The notes under the pieces: generated by a model | Database searches by the model: none | What the model was told of the DNA's origin: nothing | The model's input: the letters and a program-made list of their open reading frames with translations, nothing else | Part shown: one piece after another, positions 39,101 through 49,023 of the stretch | How positions within the stretch are numbered: position 1 is the first letter of the stretch | How the letters are laid out: every line of letters starts with the position of its first letter | From: Chimonanthus salicifolius | Taxonomy: Eukaryota > Streptophyta > Magnoliopsida > Laurales > Calycanthaceae | Reading direction: 5' to 3' | Assembly (NCBI GenBank): GCA_013350335.1 | Contig: CM023537.1 | Span: 8,423,438-8,487,437 of the forward strand | Length of the DNA stretch: 64,000 bases | Program-made: the position numbers and the translations under genes

Positions 39101-39992
39101 CGGAAGGATCACTCACCAAAGAACTAGAGTCTTAATTTATTAGTTGAATATATTTATATATATTTTGTCTACAGGTTTAGAATAGGTTAATCTTTTGTTT
39201 TTTTTATAAAAAAACTTGTGGTAGATTGACTTGGATAAATGCTTTTTGGCCAAGATCAAGTTTATACAAACAACTTGAAGGTAATTATGATTATCTTGAG
39301 TCAGGTGGCCTCGAAATTTTAAAAACTAAATTTTTTAACAACCATTTTTCATACTACAACAAATAAGTATGAACTTGATCAAACTTACACCTTACCATTA
39401 AAAGAATAAGTGAAATATGTAACCACTTCATCTGTTTAAAAAATAAAATCAAAAGTGGGACATGTATTTTAGATTTTATAAAAGTTGGTTAGGTAAGGGT
39501 TTCATCAGTGGTTGAAAGGAAAGGACCTGGCTAATAAGGGCCACCACACCCCTCTCAAAATTTTTAAAAGACCCCTTTGTATTATATGCATTATTTTAAA
39601 GAACTCCTTGAGAAATTAAAAAAAAAAAAATTTACATCGGCTCTTGAAAGATTGCCGTTTGTAAATTAGCTCTTTAATAAGAAAATTTCTGATTTCAATC
39701 TTAAAGTTTAGTGCATTAAATATAATCCAAGAATTGATGTAATGTAACTATTATAATAATTGACTGAAGTGCTTAAAACCTAATTTGTCTCACTTTTTAC
39801 GGAATGAAACGTATGAAGGTTGGAAAGGTTGTGAAAAGCAAAGACGCGGATTATGATTTGGAAAGCATCGTCAGCTTGGAGAAAGTGATCCCAGAAATAT
39901 GGGGGGCTGAATCAGACGGAAAACAAAGCGCCGTTGCCAGAACAAGGAGCGAAATGGAGTCCAAGTTCGAGACTGCGCGCGTCGGGGCCTAA
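36161..39992 (+). CDS. HAD-superfamily phosphatase, pyrimidine 5'-nucleotidase-like (eight exons)
   Basis: Exons: 36161-36203, 36600-36665, 36763-36860, 36955-36992, 37074-37161, 37267-37476, 37588-37653 and 39819-39992. They close in phase to 260 codons plus stop. The four HAD motifs are present: LFDLDDTLY (nucleophile and acid Asp, formed across the first splice junction), IFTNSDRNH (motif II), VVLKPS (Lys of motif III) and LFFDDNDRN (metal-binding acids, motif IV). A helical cap of about 60 residues lies between motifs I and II. This layout matches the SDT1-like group, yeast members of which remove phosphate from UMP and CMP; plant members are largely uncharacterised and cytosolic by lack of a targeting signal here. 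The ATG at 36053 is in frame but lies before the expected transcription start. The last intron (2.2 kb) holds a MULE-type MITE. Confidence 0.9.
38740..39117. mobile_element. MULE-type MITE with ~75-bp terminal inverted repeats
   Basis: The left arm GGCACTTTGTGTATATAGA and the right arm CTACATACACAAAGTGCC pair. The pairing extends inwards to CATTTTGCCCTTCACCTATCG and CGGTAGGTGAAGGGCAAAAT, and outwards to GGCTAGCGATC and GATCACTCACC. The flanking 9-mers AAACAATTA (38731-38739) and AAAGAACTA (39118-39126) agree at seven of nine, fitting Mutator-type insertion. The 378-bp element lies in the last intron of the HAD gene. Confidence 0.75.
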
Positions 39993-40329
39993 ACCCTGTG
40001 GTGTGCGTCCCACACCATTTAACAATACATGAGAAAGAAGGTCATGGGTCCCACATTTTAGTGGCCACCACCACAGCATGGCACTGATCCTTGCCTTTCT
40101 CTGTTGGTTTTAAGTCTTAGTGCGGGCCCACTTACGTGGCACTCATATCATGTATGTGTGGAAGATGTGTACGACAATGGGTAAGTTGTAAATAAACAAT
40201 AAGCAAGGCTGGCTCTTAATTAATTGGACATAGCGTCACGTTACATCGTGCTTGTTGGGAAATGGGAAGGTGCCACGTGTATGGTCCATGTGTTTATAAT
40301 TTATAGAAGGTTCTCGTTGCCTTAACCTT

Positions 40330-40515
40330 ATTGCGGATGCTTCGTCGATTTTGTATCTGGTTTGTGGGTATCGTATTTGCTTTATCACGTGTCCTTATCT
40401 CCAAACAGGAGAGGAGAAATCCCATTGCGGATGATTCGTCGATTTTGTATCTGGTTTGTGGGTATCGTATTTGCTTTATCACGTGTCCTTATCTCCAAAC
40501 AGGAGAGGAGAATCC
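40330..40515 (+). repeat. Tandem duplication, 94-bp period
   Basis: Two nearly identical copies (40330-40423 and 40424-40515) start ATTGCGGATG and end in GGAGAGGAGAA. The overlapping frames around LYLVCGYRICFITCPYLQTG are an effect of the repeat. Confidence 0.93.
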
Positions 40516-41848
40516 TAAGATGGTGGGATATTTACGTCATATCAATTATTAATTAAACTATCAATCAATCATTATATTATGGGTGGGTCGCATCATTAAT
40601 CATTTTTTTATATAGAATCTTTTATCCTCGCTGTTTGCGTGAGTTATAATTTAAGCATCTAATAATATTGTGAATTATTTTGTACTAATAAAGTATCTTA
40701 TAAATTACTTATACTAGCTTTTGTAAATCCACTCATAAGATATTTGTTGTATTTTGGTTGAGATAAGCGATGAGTTGATGACACTTCTTTTTCATTTTTC
40801 TTCTTATTGAAATGGTATCACGACTTTTGAAATAGCCCATTTGAGATTTACAGTGTAAAATAAGAATGCAATTTGAGTTTGGTCAACTTAAGTTAAAAAT
40901 TTAGAATTGTATTTACTTGAGCTTGGACAAGTGAGAAAATCTCGGTAGACTCAGTATCGGATGCACTTTAATAAAATTGACTGATACTGTCTATATATAT
41001 ATTGGTTGATTTATTAAATATCAATTTTTTTTTTATTTTTTTAAAAAAAATTCGGTGGTGTGATCGGATCGATATCTCGGTTGATATTAATGGTTTCATT
41101 TTTTTTTTCAAAATTGAGCCTCCTTTAATTTTTTATTTTTTATTTTAATTCAAAAAAAAAATTGACCGATATTTAAAATAAAATGAAAATGGAAGAGAGA
41201 AAATGACATCGACTTATATCTCAGAAAATATTCAATATCTGAGAGATGGGCTGATATTATTCCCAACTGAGATTTTTTCTCCTGAAGTTAGGTTTGATTT
41301 TGAGCTCAAAAATAACATCTGGTTTAAAATTGGGCCATTCTTAGGTCATAAAGGTGTAACTCAACCCATAAGTCTAAGTTAAACTTGATCCCGAGTTGAA
41401 CTCGAGGAACTATGGTGTCTTGTACATTTTTGTATTATATGATACTAAACGATATAATATAGTTAATTTAAAATCTAATGTTTATGCATCATTAAAATTT
41501 AATCATCTAAACTAAAAAATAAATCTCTGTAAATGCCATATTTATATACTTTAATATCTATAAAGTGTGATAGTTTTAAATTAATTTATATACTTTAATC
41601 TCTCTAATGCTTAAATATATTTAATCAAATACATGATAAAGAAAAAAAAAAAGGAATCAACTTAATTGATTTATTAAACTATATCACTTAAACCCTATAT
41701 AAATTTATTAAGAAATCTATTTTTTTAATAAAATTAGAAGTCATGTATTAACTTAAATAAAAATTTGTCATTTTTATATTTTAATAAAAATATTAAATAG
41801 ATTATTTTTTCTTTTATCTTTGGGAATGATTTTGGATTAATTGTATTT
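40516..41848. other. AT-rich intergenic DNA with a degenerate ATCGG-type repeat
   Basis: A worn relative of the palindrome family lies at about 40930-41275 (ends AAATCTCGGT and ACTGAGATTTT, interior GGATCGATATCTCGG). No target duplication and no gene were seen. Confidence 0.45.
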
Positions 41849-42050
41849 ATTTTTTTTGGATAACATGGGTATCTTCACTTTTTACATTGGAAGTGAGACT
41901 AATCCTACAAGTATGTGTAAACCTCTCTAATTCCACATACACCGATTAAGTCGATAAGGAGTAATCTTATGGAGAGTAGCCTAGAAAAATTGAGTGTGAA
42001 TCAAATTCAAAACCTTTTTTTTACGAGCGAGTGTCTTGATCACCAATTAT
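41849..42050 (-). mobile_element. Worn SINE copy
   Basis: It is collinear with the 11840 SINE: GAGACTAATCCT, GTATGTGTAAACCTCTCTA, GGAGTAATCTTATGGAGAGT and GTGTGAATCAAATTCAAAACC, then GTGTCTTGATCACC. The T-rich start marks the tail on the minus strand. Confidence 0.55.
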
Positions 42051-42215
42051 TAAATTAGTTTAATCAGATTACAAAATATGAGAAATATATAAATGGTTTG
42101 GTCGTTTTGACTTCTTCAAGTCGATATACCTTATATTTTGAACTCTACGGCTAAATTACTTGACCCTCCATGACCCTTTTTCTAAATGGGTGAAAGCTAC
42201 ACCAACCAAACCCTA

Positions 42216-43584
42216 GTGTCGGGTCAAATATGGCTAAAGATATTGGGGCGGGTCAAGATTTGTGACCGCCTCCAGGGATGATTTTCTAAGTGCACCGGTG
42301 TTCAGTCATTAATTTATTTCAATTCTTTCATGGGAACTGATTTGTGCACCTGAAATTTACTAAGTACTAACGATGTTTTCTTCATTTTTACCTCTTTTAA
42401 TTTTTAATAGATATTTACAGAAATACCATTTTCATTTCTCTACTCTCTCAATTCATTGTTTACCTTTCTCTATTGGGTTGTTTCCTTTCTCTTTCTTGTC
42501 TTTTAAAATATCTAACACGAATGTTTTTAAAACCCCTAATATAAATGGATGTTTAGGTTAAAAACATAAAATAAATGAGAATCAGGACGTCAAAAATATA
42601 CCTGCACTAGACTAATTCATATTTGAATATAATTAAAAAAAGAACACTTTGATTGGATTAATCAAATTATGTTTTTTGAGCTCTAAAAAATTAATGAATT
42701 TAAATTATTTAATAATCCTTCAACTTTTTAATGCAACATGGGTCCCACTTTGGCTCTATGTGATGAGCTCAGTTTATATTTTGATCAAGAGAAGTTATCT
42801 TATTAACCGTTGAAAAGTTCGATCATAGTTTGTTAAATCTACAAATTTTAATTGATACTCCAACTAAAAAAAATCGGCTGAAGTTTGTCCTATTTGAGAC
42901 TGAGGTAATGGGTTTAGCAATATGAAAATAAGGATCCACGAAAATAAAAATATTTTTAAACACTTCAAATGTTAGTTACTTTAAATTATTATTTTAATCT
43001 TTAATTTTATTTTATAAATTTTAAAGATAGATGAGAACCACAACAAATCGCTTTAAATAAAAAGTTTTTAATGTATCTTAAAGGAATAAATCAAGCCTTA
43101 TTTTGAAAAATTTCAAATCTTATAAGCTATATTTATAAAAAATGTAGAAGTCTAAATTATAAGTTTAAAATAATAAATTAAAAATAAAAATCCATTCATA
43201 ATCTATCTAGTTTTTCCCATGTATCTAAGATAACTCAGATCTAATATTAAAGTCTATTAATCATAAATAATTTTTTTACTAAAATTTCTCTTCATTTAAA
43301 AGACATGTTAAGAAAGAGAAAAAAAAATACCGTACATGTACTGGCAACGAATGGTGAGTAGAGAAAGGAAAATTGTATTTTTATAAATATCTATTAAGGG
43401 TTAGAAGAAAAAAAAATGTCAATTTCATACAACATAAAATATTTACACGTGTCTCAAAATTTAATCTCAAAAAATTTATCAACGTTCAGAGTAAATTGAA
43501 GTAAATTGGTGACTGAAATCCTGAACTTAAGAGGTGACAATTGTTGACCCGCCCCAATATCTTGAGCCATATTTGACCCGAAAG
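42216..43584. mobile_element. Long-inverted-repeat element of about 1.4 kb
   Basis: Outer arms TCGGGTCAAATATGGCTAAA (from about 42219) and CTTGAGCCATATTTGACCCG (to about 43580) pair as inverted repeats. A second pair lies at 42404-42448 (TTAATAGATATTTACAGAAA) and 43355-43398 (TATAAATATCTATTAA). Distances from outer to inner arm are equal on the two sides (about 185 bp), so these are two conserved parts of one TIR of roughly 230-250 bp. The AT-rich interior has no coding capacity. Exact ends and duplication were not resolved. Confidence 0.62.
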
Positions 43585-43599
43585 TGAAATTATTTCTTT

Positions 43600-45234
43600 G
43601 ATCTTGTCGGGCCACTAGGCCCTGCCATTTTGTCAAATATTATATTGACTTAAATTAAGGAATAAAAATTAAATTATTTTGACGGTTGAATAGATTTTTT
43701 AATCATTAAATTATTGTATCTTGTAACATTTCTTTAAACTATTATGGTTGAGAATAGTTTTTTCTTTTATAACATTTTTAATACATTGTATTACAGTTAT
43801 CTTTTTTCTTGAGCATTAGAATATAAAATAATATTTGTATTTGTTATTTTTATGATATTGACATAACTATATACGAGATTTGTTGGTGGCTTCGTGTATC
43901 TATGGGATTATTATATTATCAGAAAGAAATTGTATTGCCTCAAATTATAATTCTTATTTTGAATTTTTTTTTTTAAATTATAGAACAATTCCATAGCCCA
44001 CACGATAGTTGCAACTCCACCAAATTTTAAATGGACATTGTTGAAATTCTTATATTCTAAAATTAGCAAGAATTTAGTCACAGCCTATTAAAATTTTTGC
44101 ATTCAAGTCCATGAAGAAAACATAATTTATTGGTTCCAAAGTTCAGAAATTATAAGTTCAACTGAATTTTATACCCAATGGGCTCTACACCCTTTGGTTC
44201 CACAATTAGCGTATTGATAATTTATCATGTGTAGTTATATGAATTAAAATATTTTCTGTTTATAGATATATAATTTCTCTTAGAGCTGAGTTTTCAATAG
44301 CGAGCATTTACTGCTTTAGAAGAAATCTCAATCTAAATCAGCAACTTAAAATGGCATTGAAGATTGTCGACTTCTTGGAGAAACTTTCTAGTCTAAAAAC
44401 TCAATATGGAAATCAATATTGTGTGAAATTTGGGTGGATTTTAATCCAACTTTTATGACTTGACTTGAGAAATAATGAGTTTGAATTATCTATTTGTATA
44501 TTTCGGATTGGGTCGGAAAAAAAAACCGCATGAAATTTGGGCCTAGTTGCGTTGAGAAATTTTAAATCAATCGATTCGACGTAATTTGATCGGACCCAAT
44601 GCACAGAACTATAAAACAACACTCGGATTGGATTGAATTGGGTCAGAAATTCAAGTCGAGTAGAGAAATTCAGGGTCAAGCTCAAGTTTTGACATGGGTA
44701 GAGTTGAGTTTATTAAAACCTCACTTCACCCATCCGAGTTTCAGCCCTAAATATCACATTCAATTCCATTTTTCTTCTTTGATTGTTCCAAAATATATTG
44801 AATTGAAATTGAAAAACTATTCATTTTACCATCATCATCATCATCATCTAAATTATTTATCTTATTACTACCATTTTATAAGATCGATAAACATCTGTTT
44901 GAACAATATATTCGAATCAAATCACTTTCCACATACAACAAATGCTCTCCATTCATTCATTTTTTTTTAAAGCCCTGATGTTTTTTGGAATGTAAATATC
45001 TTTAGTTGCATACCTGAATTAGTGTTTGGGGTTCTTCCATATTCAAACTGCTGGAGCTTAGAGATGCAAGGCATGTCTAACTCTTCTATTCACTCACTAT
45101 TCCACAAATTACAGAAGCAAAAGGAAATTTACACAATCCAAGCCATGTCTTCTGAGGTAGCTTAAAGGGAAAGAAATACATGCAACACCAAACTTAGAAA
45201 TAATCATAAAAGCAAAGTCACTAATAATCCCACC
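43600..45234. other. AT-rich 3' flank of PSAD, no gene seen
   Basis: It contains a GGGTC/GACCC-word repeat (44500-44730) of the kind also seen near 19965, 54470 and 62370. A short (ATC)n run lies at 44830-44848. The last 100-200 bp should be the PSAD 3' UTR. Confidence 0.45.
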
Positions 45235-45858
45235 TTACAAGTCATAAACCTGTTTACCAGTGAACTTGACTTCGATCGGGTTGATATTCTTCCCGATGGA
45301 TCGGAAGTTCTGGCCAACGCCTTGGCGGCCGGGGTTCACCTTCTCCGGATAGACACCATCCTTGGGGTGGAGATATTGCACCTCCCCATTGGGAAACACC
45401 CTGTAGAACTGGTACTTGATCTTGTATTTAGACCTTAGCCTGGTCCCAAGTGCAAGGCATTGTTCCTTCCTGGCCAATTTAAGAAGGTTTGGGCCTTGTC
45501 TCATGATGGCGGCGCCGCCGGTGGGCATCTCGAATATTTGTTCCTTGGGTGACTCCCAAGTGATCACATAGAACTCCTCCACTTGTGCCTTACGGAGCAA
45601 ACCACCGGTGCTTCCGCCGAAGATTGGTGACGGCGTGGTTGGGTCCAGTTCAGGTGGGGTGAAGCCCACTGGGGCTTCGGTTTTGGTCCCGGTCTTCTCC
45701 TCGATGGCAGCTGTTTTAACGGGTCGTGCCATGGAGAAGTTGAGGGAGCGGCGACCAGTGGACGGAAAGGAAACCGACGGCTTCCATGGGACGGGAGCGT
45801 TGGTGGTGGATTTGGGTGTGGGGAGAACGGGGGTGAAGAGGGTGGCCTGAGTTGCCAT
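45235..45858 (-). CDS. PSAD: Photosystem I reaction centre subunit II (PsaD), chloroplast precursor
   Basis: An intronless frame of 207 codons plus stop. Residues 1 to about 50 form a Ser/Pro/Thr-rich transit peptide starting [10 protein letters not shown]. The mature part carries the conserved PsaD core: [80 protein letters not shown] and [11 protein letters not shown]. PsaD sits on the stromal face of photosystem I and provides the ferredoxin docking site. The length matches plant PsaD, and lack of introns is normal for it. The frame is open 50 codons further up, but that stretch lies in the leader and promoter; the Met at 45858 is the family start. The gene looks fully functional. Confidence 0.98.
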   Translation of the reverse strand: MATQATLFTPVLPTPKSTTNAPVPWKPSVSFPSTGRRSLNFSMARPVKTAAIEEKTGTKTEAPVGFTPPELDPTTPSPIFGGSTGGLLRKAQVEEFYVITWESPKEQIFEMPTGGAAIMRQGPNLLKLARKEQCLALGTRLRSKYKIKYQFYRVFPNGEVQYLHPKDGVYPEKVNPGRQGVGQNFRSIGKNINPIEVKFTGKQVYDL

Positions 45859-45947
45859 TGCAATGTGTTGAATGGATGAAAGAAGATTGGTAGAGAATGG
45901 GTGTATACAAATGAATGGGATTTTAGATGAGGTGTGGACTATGAATA

Positions 45948-45973
45948 GATAAGGTGATAATGCTTGGACCAAT
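45948..45973 (-). promoter_or_regulatory. I-box and CCAAT-type elements of the PSAD promoter
   Basis: An I-box core (GATAAG, 45948-45953 on the plus strand) and a CCAAT motif (45969-45973 on the plus strand) lie 90-115 bp before the start codon. Both are typical of light-regulated plant genes. No clear TATA box lies between them and the ATG; TATA-less, pyrimidine-rich promoters are known for some photosystem genes, including a tobacco psaD. Confidence 0.45.
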
Positions 45974-46008
45974 GAGAGGGTCTGATTTTGATACTTACTC
46001 TCACCCAC

Positions 46009-48498
46009 ACATTTTTCTGTTTCCTTTATAAAGATATTATTGTTGACTGCTGCTAAACTATATATTTTGGCTGGCTGAGAAATTCCTTTTTTTTTTTTTC
46101 TTAAAATTCTTTTTTATTTTTAAGATTAAGATCCAGCATCCCACCTGATTAATTATTGGGGCATATATAAATCTCTTTATTCGTACATGCCGAGTACAAA
46201 TTATGGAGAGAAGTCCTTTTCTTGTTGAGGTTCCTTGGTCCCAAAACCTCCCACAAATAAGAGTGGAAATTGATCATCAAGCTAACAACTCAAGATTTAA
46301 AATCTTTATTTATTTAAGTCATATTTGACATAATTAACCATTTAATATGGAAGAGGAAATGGATAGAAATAATTATCCGGTCGCAACTGATTCACAGAGA
46401 ATTAGTGTGAACTTTTAATCGCAACCCTTGAATTTAGTAACTGGCTAAATCTAAAGAGTGAAATTTGAAAGCTCTTTGCTCATTGAAACTTTGTGATAAA
46501 AAGTTCACATTAATTTTTATGAATTAGTTCACAATTGTTAGAGAATAATAGATAAGTGAAAGACACACGTAATTGTTGGTTTAGAATTGTTTAATTATGA
46601 ATTAGGTAATTAATTTCTTTTGTAGGGTCACAGTTACTATCTTTTTCCTGCCTAACATTTTAATCACATAAACTTGATTTCTATGTAAATTGAAATAAAT
46701 ACGAGACCACAAAGTGTCGTACAAAATGTGCCCACAAAAATTAGTAAATATGATTTACAATAAACTAATTCTCAAAAAAAAAAAAAAATCTGTAGAATAT
46801 TTAGATTTTAGAGGACTAAATGAATAAAGGATCAGCAAAGTTTAATCCCATTGAATGTCCTACTCTCATGATTCGAACTATGAAAATCAATTATAACAAT
46901 CAAAATGGTAAATACCAAAATTACACGTTTAACTATCATGTATCTGGACTGAAGTTGTTCATTGTTGGACTTGGCTTATGGGCTTACTTAATTGGTTGGA
47001 TCTGTCTGGGTTTATAATTTTATATGCCTGGCCCGGGACGTGGGTTTCTTTTATTTCTTTTGGTCTTTTATTTAGGCCTTATCCCAAGTTCCGTCCCTTT
47101 CTCTCATCCTGACCCGAGTTGTGGTTATTTTTGCCTGACCCGAACTGTGGGCCATCTTGCTGTTTGTTTCGGCCTTTCTCCTTCTTTTGAATGAATAACT
47201 AATCAATCATTCAAAAAAATTTAGCCCAGCTGCTAGCCCTCTTGCAATGGGCCTACATGATGGGATTGAATAAATGAATACATCGGCTTGCCTTGAACAG
47301 CCCGGTTCAAGTTAATATGCTAACCAAACCGCCCAGTTGGACAAGTTGATTTTTTCTTATAAAATTAAGTAGAAAAAGGTTGACATTAAATTTATACATA
47401 AATAATATTGTTCAAAAATCATTTAAAGCAAATTTCCTACCATTTGAAAGAGATTCTATTAAATTGTGAGCGATTTACACTCTCAGCTATGAATTACCAC
47501 AAGGCATTAATTATATCTCCTTAAGGAGAAACTGTTAATTATTGAACAGATCTCCTAAATTACAAAAATAAATATATAAAAATGAATTCTTCATCATCTT
47601 TTGAGTTGTAGTTAATAGGTTGCAATATTTATGAATTGTTTTGAACCTCAAGATCTTAGTTTAAATGCCTTCAATTCATTTTGTTGAGCTATAATGGAGC
47701 CTTTGATAATATAGGCCTTAGTGAGCTTCTCAAACTATAGGCCTTAATAGACCTTAGAGGTCTTATTGGACCTTAATAGACTTTGAACAATGGTCCATAA
47801 TGGGCCTCTATTATATTGGTTCTTAGTGGGCTTGCAATAGTAGGCCTTTTGGTCTTTAACATTTTCCCTAATAGACTTATATTTGGGCCTTCTTAGGTCC
47901 TATTATAATGGTACAATGTGCCTTTGTAAAATGGGCCTTACTGATTCTTTTGGAGAATGGATCTTGATTAAATTTTAGATAATGGACCTTTGTATAATGG
48001 CCTTCTGAATGATAGTCTTAAATAGCCAATAGGTATTTGGATATTGGGCTTAATGGACCAAGAGATAGTATGCTATAGCTTTTAGATTCGTGGATTTTAA
48101 ATGGGCTTTTGGGATGGAGAGAGTTGATGGGACTTTGAGCGGAGCCCAACCATATAGAGGCCATAGGGCCAAGATGAAGATCCTTCTCATGGTCACCCAC
48201 TTGATTTAATTGTAGCCATAAGCCCATTCAACTAATGCAAATGTAGGACTCATCTATATAGGCTTGGAATTTGAAACTAGCTTAATGTATAATTCAATAC
48301 ATTGAGTAGTGATCTGACACTAATTGAATTTACGGATAGGATGTTGTCCTCATTTCAATAACCATTTGGATGGGCCACTGGGCGAGTCTATTTGAATTTG
48401 ACTAAACCATTGACTGGATTTATTTGAATTTGAGTCGATCAATTAATAAATGTACACTTAAATTTGGATGGACTATTTGTATTTGAGTGGACCTTAAT
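46009..48498. other. Intergenic DNA with repeats, no gene recognised
   Basis: Contents: a worn SINE-like stretch at about 46105-46255 (AAGATCCAGCATCCCACC, CATGCCGAGTAC); an A-rich retroposon-like tail near 47210-47220; and a 47690-48240 block in which GGCCTTA/GGGCCTT words recur about twenty times at irregular spacing. Confidence 0.5.
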
Positions 48499-48511
48499 AA
48501 TTGTATACTAG

Positions 48512-49009
48512 TCAAAATAATCCACATAAGCAGGAAATTTTACAATCTTTGAAGGAAAGGGGATACTTACAACAAGATAGCACAGATATTTTGGAGATAG
48601 GAAAAGCTCTGGGTATGAAGTTTGACACTGGCAATCTTGCTCTTTCTGACTTGCATTGGGCTGAAGACTTGGACAAAATTTCATCATTCAGATTCTCTAA
48701 AAGGAAAAGAGTGGCAAGCCCAGTCCATCTTAGCCAACAAGTTAGAATGAGAAAGAAATTGGAGATTCGAGGTGTTTCCCGTTGATTTTTCTCTCAGAGA
48801 TCGTTTGGGGTTTCAGAATCACGGAAATAAGAGGTTGTGGCTGAAAGGAAAAGATGGGCTTTTGGTGATGTTATTTTCAACTAGTAGGTGATCATCTGGT
48901 GTTTGTGTGTGTCTTGAGGAGCTTGAGTTTGTATATGTTGGAAAGAGTTTTCCTTTGTATTCTTTCTCTTTTTATTTAATAAAAAAAAATCTTTACCGCT
49001 AAAAATAAA
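48512..49009 (+). mobile_element. Short retroposon with coding relic and target duplication
   Basis: The flanks AATTGTATACTAG (48499-48511) and AATTGGTATACTAG (49010-49023) differ by one inserted base. The 3' end is A-rich. Inside, a frame at 48510-48785 reads SLKERGYLQQDSTDILEIGK, ALGMKFDTGN and RKKLEIRGVSR, which I do not recognise with confidence. It may be the linker between the ORFs of an L1 element, or a retroposed host transcript. Codons stay open for about 90 residues. Confidence 0.6.
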
Positions 49010-49023
49010 AATTGGTATACTAG

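Noticed and set aside
45859..46008. 50-codon upstream extension of PsaD
   Set aside because: It covers leader and promoter elements (CCAAT, I-box); the family start MATQ lies at 45858.
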